Source of the DNA: Ooceraea biroi
Taxonomy: Eukaryota; Arthropoda; Insecta; Hymenoptera; Formicidae
NCBI RefSeq assembly: GCF_003672135.1
Contig: NC_039515.1
Span: forward strand, 9,858,001-9,922,000
Length of the DNA: 64,000 nt
Reading direction: 5' to 3'
This document shows, in pieces, positions 54,601 to 64,000 of this stretch (its first letter is position 1; each line of letters begins with the position of its first letter). A program made the position numbers and the translations under genes. A model generated the notes under the pieces. The model did not search any database and had not been told where the DNA came from. It saw only the letters and a list, made by a program, of their open reading frames with translations.

Positions 54601-55149
54601 CAAAATAAAAGTGTTTGATCCGCCAGAATAAATTAACAAAAACTTTTCCTTTATCGACACACCTGGCAATTTATTAATCGTCAATGAACACAACGTTTCG
54701 ACCAGTAGTTTTGGTCCTTTTCAAGTGTGAATGTCCAAGAATTAAATATTATAATGTCTTTTTCTAAAATAAACAGTCAATTAACACATACGCAGCATAA
54801 ATATAATAAAAACTTTTCTTTTCTCCGATTACCTATCTGTTACTTGATATAATTATTGGTGTCTTTTTCTAGCAATAAGTGTGGTTAATCTATTAGTTTT
54901 TATTATATTTTTATTATATCAGTTTTTATTATATTAGTTTTTATTATATTTATGCTGTGTATGTGTTAATTGATTATTTATTTTAGAAAAGGACATTGTA
55001 ATATTTAATTCTTGAACATTCAAACTTGAAAAGGACCAAAACTACTGGTCGAAACGTTGTGTTCTTTGACGATTAATAAATTGCCAGGTGTATCGATAAA
55101 GGAAGAATTATTGTTAATTTATTCTGGCGGAACAAACACTTTTATTTTG
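54601..55149. mobile_element. Inverted pair of Penelope-like termini (right arm)
   Basis: Mirror of 50336-50857. The hammerhead-like tract is clearer here: AAAAGGACCAAAACTACTGG then TCGAAACGTTGTG at about 55031-55060, with GACC/GGTC pairing and a GAAAC box. Slightly longer than the left-arm copy. Confidence 0.65.
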
Positions 55150-55409
55150 TTTATAATATAAATACTCTCTTTCATGTGCCTGCGTCTAGTTGGAAACTCC
55201 TAATGTTTTTTTTCTGCTTAGCAGTTTTCGAATTTGATCTTTGCTAAATATGTGTATTATAATTCCGGTCCAGATTAGTATTGTATTTTAATATTTAATA
55301 TCTTTCTTAGTTGTGTTTATTAAAAATGTTGAAATATTCATGTTGTATTTATTACTGTATTTATATTGCATTACATAAAATTGCACATAATATTTCTTAA
55401 AACTTTATA

Positions 55410-56629
55410 TTATTCTAAAGATAAATCTTTTAAACAAAGTGGAATATTAGATGAATTAAGTATTTCACTACTTAGCGCGGATTGTTTATAATTATTAAGA
55501 AATACTGGTATTTCTTGAGAGGATACTTCCTTGTATTCGTAGTAATGAGTTGCTACGTTCGGTGACTGTTGTTCTACTGAATCGCTTATCTTTTTCTTAA
55601 TTTTTGCAGGATCAGATCTAGGTGTTGAAGCAAATGTGTGTTCCACGTAGTTGTTCACTGCTTCACAAGTGTTCGTAGTACTGAATTTTATTAAATCTGA
55701 AACACTCTTAAGTAAGTCATTTCTAGTTTTTCCACAATTTAAAAGATTATCAATCATGTCCGGCAAATTTATGATGCCAGTTTTATTTATACCATTATCT
55801 GCCTTATCACCAAGACACATCTCTTGATTGAATATTAAGTTTGATTCTGACATCACAGGATCGGTAGGTACACTGTGTTGTAACATTTGGTGCTCCTCTA
55901 ATAATTTCTCTATAAATGAATCACTTATATCAATAGGAGCAGCTGGACCTTTATCTGGTCTCTTTGGTTTTTCTTCTGTGATCAAAATAAAATAAAATAG
56001 TTTAATTTGCATATATTAATATATAATAATAAGAAAAATTATTAATAAATGTTAATAAATGTAGAAATGTAATAATGTGAATAAAGTAATAAATGTCAAA
56101 AATTAATATATAAAAGTAATGAAAATTATATGTTTTTAAATCTTACGTTTTAATATATCACATGATACATAATCAGCAGCTCTAAATAATTCTGCTTTTA
56201 TGAGAAGGTCCAGTAATAATCCTAATGTTGGTGCCTTTTTTCCCATAGTGCTCCATTCATCTATAAATATTTCCGCTGCATTACGATCATCGGTTTCTGT
56301 TGCTTGTTCAATTATGCTGTATAAGAAAAATATGAATTATTATATCATCAGTCTTAAATAAAAATTTAATGCTCATCAGTGTTTAAAAGAACATTATTAA
56401 GAATTATAATAAAATAATGTTCCGTAAAATAACAATTATACTATAGCATACATTTTGTATTTTACCTAACATGTTGATTATTAAATTTAAAACCATTTCT
56501 TTCTGCAGGAACGATGACCATTAATTTTTTCCAGGAATCAGAATAGTTTAATATAATTCCTAATGTGTGCAGCTCGGCAGGTTTCAAATCTTGTATTTCC
56601 GTATTTACACACACACAAGCACAGGACAT
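55410..56629 (-). CDS. tube: Tube/IRAK4-like death-domain protein (intact copy)
   Basis: Exons on the minus strand: 56629-56466, 56316-56147 and 55975-55410 (164, 170 and 566 bases, together 900, that is 299 codons plus stop), all with GT/AG junctions. The death domain covers about residues 5-110 (EIQDLKPAELHTLGIIL, SDSWKKLM, ATETDDRNAAEIFIDEWSTM, APTLGLLLDLLIKAELFRAADY). A linker GPAAPIDISDSF and a polar C-terminal region without a kinase domain follow. Family knowledge: Tube joins MyD88 and Pelle in Toll immune and developmental signalling. Some insect orthologues retain a kinase domain and this model does not, so downstream exons could be missing; the frame ends with a clear stop (LCLKDLSLE). 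The start was chosen at MSCACVC, next to the domain. Confidence 0.82.
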
Positions 56630-57757
56630 TGTTAATAGCAAATATCTATGAATTAAAGGAGACAATATTTAAGCCAAACAGTAACTGGAAAGAAGAAGAA
56701 AGCCTGAGAGTAACATCCGAGTATCTGTCTTGGAAACGCTTGCACTAGGGCCACCAAACAAACTCTTATGGGATTATAGGAGACAGCGTTTGTGCTGCCT
56801 TCGCAAAGTAAGTGCCTTGAAATCTGAATTAAGTATCAATATGGCGCGTAGTCTCCAGTCGATAAAGTATTTTATGGATAAAGTAACTTGTCACGTCATT
56901 CCAGTCCAGTGTTCTGTAACATTCCAGTGTTCTATAACTTTCTATAATGTTCTGTGCACAATGAGTAAGTTCTAATCACAGTGTAAGAAAGTAAGATAAC
57001 GTAACGGGCCTGCCTGTCCTGTGATTTTAATGAAGTAGTTCGTAACTTTTCGCTAGAAGCACTGGCAGTTGAAAGTACGTGCGTGTATAATAATAGTAGT
57101 AGTAGTAGTGTATAGTAATAGTGAGGATATACACACGCATACACGCCTAGTACACACTTTATATGTGAGCTTCCAACTGAGCGCTATGTGCAGACGCTAT
57201 GCGAAGCACTCTGCTAACATCACACGATTCTTATGCTTAAAAGTGCTTCGTTACACCATTTTACTTTCTTACACTGTGGTGCTAATATATTTGTGCCAAA
57301 AGCCTTTTGCAAAAAGAAGAAATAACAGAGCAATACAATTGTAATAGTAGAGGAAAAGCGCCAATACTGACATACCATTTTGTATTTAGGGGTTATTTCT
57401 TAACTTAAAGTTCGAAATAAAAATTTGCATACACACACACACATACTAGAAATTGCCTTCTATTAGATAATATTATATTTTTTATAATATCATTTCTAGT
57501 TTTTAAGAAAATAACATTTTTCTAAGACACATAAAAACTGAGCTCTGAGAAATTGAACGCCACACCGACATATTTATTAAAAATTATGAAACATGTTAAA
57601 AATGTGATAATATATTTAACATTAAACAGAATTTTAAGTAACAATTGAAAAAATCACATCGAATCACTGGCAGCAGAGCATTATGTAGTCAAGGATCGAA
57701 ATTAGGTTATGTTGATCGCAAAGGTTATGTTGGCGCATGTATCGCATGCATAGACTC
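56630..57757. other. Upstream region of the Tube-like gene (right arm)
   Basis: Mirror of 47746-48861; no gene recognised. It contains the TAGTAG triplets (57097-57112) and an ACACACAC tract (about 57431-57441). Confidence 0.5.
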
Positions 57758-58162
57758 AGCTCGGCAAGATACGGCCAATTTTCAGCTAGCTCTACCTCTT
57801 GCTATTCTCCTCACCTCGGGGTCCCGCGCGTAGCCGACAAGCTGCTCGTGGCTCAGGACCGTATGACATGCATATATCAATAAAATCTTCAAATTTCGAT
57901 GATTTTGTGATAGTAGGACCCATTACTTCAAGCGATGCGTGTGCAATCTTTGAAACACGTCAAAAGTAACAAAAAAACACGTCAATAATAGTACTTCACG
58001 GGTGACGTGGAAAGCTATTGGAAATATACGCTGATATATGCATATCATACGATCCTGAGCCTCGAGCAGCTTGTAGGCTGCACTCTGAACCCCGAGGTAA
58101 GGGGAATAGCGGAAGGTGGAGCTAGCTGAAAATCGGCCATCGCGTGCAAATCTTGCCGAGCT
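57758..58162. mobile_element. Inverted-repeat element, 405 bp (right arm)
   Basis: Mirror of 47341-47745, with the ends AGCTCGGCAAGAT and ATCTTGCCGAGCT. Outside it, ATGCCGGTTTACGG (about 58170) differs by one base from the left arm. Confidence 0.65.
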
Positions 58163-58279
58163 CTAGAGTATGCCGGTTTACGGCAAACTCTCAAATTTAA
58201 ATTCTAAATCTTTGAACTCATATCGTAAAAAAAGTAATAAAGATAAAAATAAAAATAAAATATGTTTAGAAAGCTACAA

Positions 58280-59327
58280 CCCATACAGCACCGATTAATA
58301 CAGAAAGCTTTCAGGAAGGTTTTAAAATCATTTCAAGATTTCACATTTCATATGCAACATTTCTGAAAGGATTCCGCAATATGTTATATGAAATGTTGCA
58401 ACAGAAATGTTTCTAAAACCTACCACATGCAATAAATTTGAAAAAATGTGAATATTGTAAAAAGTAAAATTATATATATATATACCTAGACCAAGTATTC
58501 GATCTTTAGTGAAGCTAACCAGTTGACAAAAAAATGCATTATCTTCACGTATCCTTTTTTTCTTTCAAATATATTGTAAGTGTTGGTTGAACAGAGAATT
58601 ATATATCTATATAATTCTTTCCTTTTAATCAACTATTTGGAGGAACAAAAAGGAAAATATATAATATAAGAATGGCTCTTTGTCAATGTGCCAACAATTC
58701 ACGCTTTTTAAAGGGAAACTTGGTGAATACTTGGTTTAGCTATGTATGTGTATATCTATATATCTTATATATATAGATATATATACATATCTATATACAT
58801 CTTATATATATTATGTATTTTTTTCATTAAGCATATTTCAGAAATCATATTTATTATATTAATTAGATTGCAAATATTAAATAAAAACGTACAATAAAAA
58901 TAATAAATACATTTTATATATCATTTTTATTATAACTTTTTAGTATTTGCAATCTTCTGAATACTCGTATAATAAATTTAAATATAATTTCTGAAGTATT
59001 TTCAATTTATTTTAATCAGAGCTTTGTAATTTGTGTGCAACATCATAGGAAAGTTTCAAAATTATTTCAATTAACCTTTAGTAATATATTAAAAAGATTT
59101 CAGCTATTTTAATAATCTTTCGGCAATATTTCAGAAAGGTTGCAGATTGATCTATACCTTTCAGCAACCTTTCTATAAGGTTTTGAATGCAAGTGTCGCG
59201 GACATTTTGCTATTCCGGAGTTGTCTCATAACTGTTGCAGAAACATTTTGCAATATTTATGAGATGCTTTCATCTGTCAGATGAAATACTTCTGAAATAT
59301 TTCTGAAATGTTTTCGTGCTGTATGGG
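58280..59327 (+). mobile_element. CCCATACAGCAC element, right-arm copy (both ends intact)
   Basis: 1,048 bp from CCCATACAGCAC (58280-58291) to GTGCTGTATGGG (59316-59327), with AA outside each end. The interior has many TTTCAGAAA, ATTTCTGAAA and GTTGCA/TGCAAC motifs and an ATATCTATATATCTTATATA-type palindromic tract. No open frame of note. This is the best short reference copy of the family in the window. Confidence 0.8.
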
Positions 59328-59718
59328 AAGCATGTAGAAGAACTTGATTATAAAAAAGTTAACTACCGTTGTTTAAACTACATAATTTGTCAAAGAACTT
59401 ATAGAAAATTTATAGAAAAAAAACTTTCGACAAAAAAACTTCAAGAACTCGATATAAGCTCATTTAACATATAAACAAACAAGAAATATATAAACTATGA
59501 ATTCTTAATACGTTAACTAACTAAATAGATCGCGTTTATATTAGTCTTGATAAAGTGTGACATTTACTTTCTGAGAAATAGAGGTTTGTCTCTTTAGAAG
59601 GTTTATGTCAGTTTCGGCGCCTTTCCTCTAATAATAGTGGTAATTGTCATTAGATATACACATCTGAATCTGAAAGTACAGTATTGTAAATATTAACTTA
59701 TTAAATCTTACAGAGAAA

Positions 59719-61549
59719 ATGATAGGAAGAGCATACTGTGTTCCTGGATATGGATCTGGGAAAAAATACCATCGCAGATTTCGAAAAAGAATGGAACGTA
59801 GAGTGCAGTGATTGCAAAGTTTACAAATGACACCTGTATTACAAGAAAGCGAAATACAAAAATTACGAATGTGTTCTAAGCACTTTCGTGAAAGTGATTA
59901 TAATATCACTCTTGTGGGACGATGTTTATTATGAACTGCAATTCCTTTTCTATATGTGCCAGAAGATAATGTTAAACATATTGCAAATACAACAACGACT
60001 ACATTTATAAGCTTTATCATAATATGTATCTGAAATAGAAATAGGAAATGAAAAAGAGGAAATAATGAAGAAGTGCAAAGTTGTGGCAAGCTGCAACTGT
60101 TACAAACTGCAAAACAGTAACGAATATAAATCTAACAGCATCAACATTGCTGACACGAAGACATTGGACATGTTGAAGGAATCCATTCATAGCTCAAGAT
60201 CTGACATTGTTAGACGAGTATGAACAATCTATGAGATATATAGATACTAGTAGAATTAATTCCAAATCATCTGTTCACAGCTCTATGCAAATCACTGATT
60301 TCAACGTGACATCTCAAAGCAAAGAACAAGATAAAATTCTTCTGCACATATATGTATATTCCTGTAAAGAGAAGTATAATTTATTAGAAGTTTAAATGGA
60401 CGAATAAATGAAATTAATGTAAAAACAACAAGAACAATTTGAAAGCAAACTAGAACAGCGATTAGAACAACAGCAAGAAATGATTAATGCAATATAGCGT
60501 AAAGTATTACGTGCAAAACCTCATCTCAGAGAGAAATCATAAGAAAAAATTTATTATCTCCAAACCCAGAATATTATATGAAAATGTATTACGATTAAAG
60601 AAAAAATATAGACGTTTGAAGAATATAGTCAACGAAATAAAAAGAAAAAAATACATCACGAACAGTGAACAGACATTATGCACAAGTGACAATAAAGGAA
60701 GAATTGACAAAACTGCATCTGCGATGCAACAACAATTTATAGACATAGTATTGAGAAACAATAATGTAGCACCACAGGTATAAAATTTCCATACGTTCCT
60801 AATAATTCCTAATAATGTCATTACAATTAATGTTATTACAATTAATAAAATATAACTTATCACTTATTAGTTATTGTTTTTTTTCAAATTTTGTATAACA
60901 TTTTTTTATAAACAGCTATACATTTCGCAAATTATCATTTTATAATTGAATTGAATACATGTATCAGAAGTACAATAAATTAACATTTTTAATTAATTGT
61001 ATTATAATAGGAGCTTACTGATATTTCTTGCAATTGTGGTAAGTGATTTAAATGTATTATATTAAATTTAAAATTTAATCATTTTTCAATCAAGTATGAT
61101 TTATTTTCTTCAATCAAGTATGAATTATAATCGTTATATAAATATATTATATATATATAATGTATAGTATTATTTTTTAATTGTAATAATAAATTAAAAT
61201 TAAAATAATTGTAAATATAATTCTGCAATACTAATGTTTTTACATACTCATTTGAATAATATTTGAATAATACACCGTATTAATATTATTTCTCCAATAT
61301 TTATTATTAATTAATTATATACTTATTATTATTTTAAAGTAGTCAAGTGGTATCCTAATATTTCTTGTACCCTAATATTGCTTTATTTGAATTTTATTTC
61401 AGGCAAGACGTTATGCAGTAGAAGATAAATTGTTTTGTATTAGTATTTATCGAAGAATACGTTCCTCGTACAATTTTTCATCAAAATATCTATTGTGTCC
61501 ATCTAGCAACACCTTATTAGATACTCAATTCAGAAACACAAGTACATAA
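59719..61549 (+). pseudogene. P-element/THAP9-like transposase relic (right arm)
   Basis: Starts MIGRAYCVPGYGSG at 59719. The THAP domain continues in another frame (LRMCSKHFRESDYN, TAIPFLYVPED). The middle portion is full of stops. An uninterrupted part (60487-60780) is lysine/arginine-rich and ends NNNVAPQ at a splice donor (CCACAG/GTATAA). After a 620-bp intron the last exon (61403-61549, acceptor TTTCAG) gives ARRYAVEDKLFCISIYRRI, YNFSSKYLLCPSSNTL, which resembles the region following the coiled coil in P-element/THAP9 transposases. The catalytic domain is absent. Confidence 0.65.
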
Positions 61550-61581
61550 AAATAATTCAATTTGAGTATTTTACCTAAAAG

Positions 61582-61999
61582 CAATTCAATGTAAGTATTT
61601 TATCTAAATATTTCTCATGCATACTCACTTATCGCATGACGACATTGAAGTACTTGGCGTGCCCGGGTCACATTAAAATAAACAAAACTGATCTACCTAT
61701 TATCTGTACTTTACATCTTAATTATTTGTATCGACTTGTAAGTAATGAAAAGAGATATTTATAATCACTTTGCTAGTCTGTACAATTGTAAATGTGTTTA
61801 TTTTAATATTTTCTAACTAAAAAGATGTATGAGTCATTATTGAAAATCAAGATACAAGATACATTACAAAGCAAAATACTGTACAAATTTACAAGAATAC
61901 ATGACCACTGCGACCCGTGCACGCCAAGTACTTCAATGTCGTTATGCGATAAGAGAGTATGCATGAGAAATATTTAGATAAAATACTCAAACTGAATTG
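61582..61999. mobile_element. Hairpin element with ACTTGGCGTG arms (right arm)
   Basis: Mirror of 43524-43942; TACTTGGCG at about 61651 and CGCCAAGTA at about 61922. A further TACTTGGCG is at about 62106. Confidence 0.65.
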
Positions 62000-62279
62000 C
62001 TTCTCAGTACTTGATTATAGTTAACAATTGATGTCATATTTAATTTTGATTTTTATAATAAATAATTTGTTAAACTTTTTGTTGTATACAAGTTGGGACT
62101 TTCTACTTGGCGTATGTCTTCACCTTTGTGAGGTTTTTTTAGTGGGTATAAATAATATTAAGGCATTCTTTACATTTATGCAGTAAACATAATATTTATA
62201 ACAATTGATCACAATTTATAGCTATTTATTTAATAGAAATTTTGAATTATTATTATATTATATATATTTGAGTAATTAA

Positions 62280-63830
62280 TATCACAACAAAATTACCTTT
62301 TTAAAAAAAGATACAAAAAAGCGCCAAGTATATGCGAGCGAAAAAAGAACTCTACAAAATTAATGATATCAATAAATTGCGCCAACTATGAAAATGAGTA
62401 TTTATGCAAATCAGAAAATCTATTACTTTATTATTATCTATACTACATACAGACACATGCATATATACATATGTACATGATATCGACTACAAATGCGGAA
62501 GAATTATTGCAATACAAATAAGTATTTTTGCAAAATGCTTGGCGCTGCTAAACCGAATCAATATGTTAAATGATGATTCTTTCTTTCTCTCTTGTGGATG
62601 CGTGCGTGCATGTGCGTGTGTCTCTCTCTTTCTCGTGCGCGCGTGTATGTATGTGCGTGACATTAGAATTAAGTATAGAATAACTTTAACTAAATTCGTA
62701 ACATATAGACATATTTATGTGCTTCACCGAATTTTGTTATGTAATCAAAGTAAAGTCGTTAATTCGCTAGGAGTTGACATGTACACAAACAACTTAAATT
62801 CAACCAGCTGAGAATGTGGCGGCTCCTGTAATCCGGCTATTCGGAGGCTGGTTATGTGTAACTTTACCATCTAATAAATTGTCAGTTCAGTCGAATTTAA
62901 GAAGTTGTTTGTTTGTAATGTAAGTTAGATAGTAAGAAAATTGTTATAATCTTCAGATTATAAGGATTTAATTACTAATTAACATATTGATTCGGTTTAG
63001 CAGCGCCAAGCATTTTGCAAAAATACTTATTTGTATTGCAATAATTCTTCCGCATTTGTAGTCGATATCATGTACATACACAGTTGAAAAATTTGTGTTT
63101 TTAATAGATATCACATGTCCCAAACGGTCCACATAAATTTTTGTGTTAATTTAACATAATATGGATATGTTAAATGGTGACACTAATATTATGTAAATTT
63201 TTGAACCCAAAATGAATGCAAACTGCGAAATAATTTGAAATAAAGTTTATGTAAAATCAACATATTTTTAATGATAAAATTAACTCGAAAAAAAAGTTAT
63301 TTTTACATACATCTTTACTCTCAACATAGTTTTCTGTACACTTTAAGAGATAAAACTTGTCACTAATAATACGGAACATATCTATTGTGTAAAATTAAAA
63401 ATAGGTGCACAATGAGTAATTTTAACACTTTTTTTTAGTTGTTTTAAAAATTTCTTGTTGAAAAATTAATTGTTTTAAAAATTTAACACTTGAGTTGAAT
63501 TAACACAACAGCAACATGTTAAATTAACACATGAATGTATTAAATATTTAACACAAAAATGTTAACCGGCATATTTTTTAACAAGAAAACACAAATTTTC
63601 CAACTGTGTACCTATGTATGTATATATGCATGTGTCTGTATGTAGTATAGATAATAATAAAGTAATAGATTTTCTGATTTGCATAAATACTCATTTTCAT
63701 AGTTGGCGCAATTTATTGATATCATTAATTTTGTAGAGTTCTTTTTTCGCTCGCGTATACTTGGCGCTTTTTTGTACCTTTTTTTAAAAAGGTAATTTTG
63801 TTGTGATTTCACACATTTTGTAGTATGAAA
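62280..63830. mobile_element. Fold-back element, copy 3 (right arm)
   Basis: Mirror of 41694-43235, with the 530-bp TA-flanked MITE at 63079-63608 (TA at 63077-63078 and 63609-63610). Its other half (62455-62480) lacks the MITE, as in the left arm. The long open frame 62404-62811 is symmetry-derived. Confidence 0.75.
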
Positions 63831-64000
63831 TATCTTATCCATTTCTCCCCACTCCCATTATTCTTCAATATCCTCAGTATCTCTTCCGTACCGCCTCCCT
63901 TCCCCTTTCCTATACATATCACTAAAGAGCCTAGAATCAGAGTGACGACAATGGACATCCTCTTCTGATTCAGATCATCCGCATAGACATTAGCTATATG

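Larger units (their letters stand above)
41528..64000. repeat. Giant inverted repeat (arms at least 11.2 kb)
   Basis: 41528-52718 and 52720-64000 are reverse complements, nearly identical and meeting at CAGCAAATTGCTG (52713-52725) with at most one unpaired base. The right arm runs off the window. Differences seen include substitutions (for example near 47332 and 58174), homopolymer indels, a 4-bp indel at about 52225/53215, a 2-bp indel near 51087/54363 and a short rearranged stretch near 51725/53715. All features between 41.53 and 52.66 kb recur mirrored in the right arm. Confidence 0.93.

Overview
The window is AT-rich arthropod nuclear DNA, most likely from a hymenopteran and plausibly an ant. 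The evidence is spliced genes with short introns, a CYP4-type cytochrome P450 fragment, an insect Toll-pathway Tube/IRAK4-like death-domain gene, and a mix of insect transposons (mariner, DD41D rosa-type Tc1/mariner, Ty3/gypsy, Penelope-like, hAT/ZMYM-like, Tc1-like and P/THAP-like). The species call is an inference. I recognise no rRNA, tRNA or CRISPR.

Bases 1-41.5 kb are almost entirely nested transposable elements. A decayed Ty3/gypsy element (about 3.66-8.63 kb) carries a full-length 1,286-bp mariner. It is followed by a head-to-head palindrome of Penelope-like RT fragments (8.67-11.0 kb). A repeat called R here (about 0.9 kb without inserts) spans 11.2-23.0 kb because a LINE 3' end and a 9.8-kb hAT element sit inside it. 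The hAT gene is itself split by a 4.66-kb palindromic DD41D element and a MULE-like element. Downstream lie fold-back elements, a second Penelope-like copy (24.7-25.7 kb), a non-autonomous hAT (26.0-27.9 kb), two solo LTRs, and a 6.8-kb element with CCCATACAGCAC termini (31.7-38.5 kb). That last element encloses a second DD41D transposon, a fold-back element, a mariner relic and another R copy. Many boundaries are supported by target-site duplications, and several by an uninterrupted relative elsewhere in the window.

Bases 41.5-64.0 kb form one giant inverted repeat. Its arms are at least 11.2 kb, nearly identical, and meet around base 52,719 with no real spacer. Each arm carries the last two exons of a CYP4-like P450, a three-exon Tube/IRAK4-like gene, a P-element/THAP9-like relic and several inverted-repeat elements. 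The right-arm Tube copy is open throughout (299 codons), while the left-arm copy has two frame-breaking differences. The P450 is cut by the symmetry axis. This may be a recent inverted duplication or an assembly join of two haplotypes; the sequence alone cannot decide.

Two signals are not explained by the usual feature types. The 9-mer CGCCAAGTA recurs across several otherwise different inverted-repeat families. A stretch of about 36 bp from the R terminus also appears alone inside a Penelope reverse transcriptase gene. The two Tube copies and the P450 3' exons are the only host-type genes I can support.
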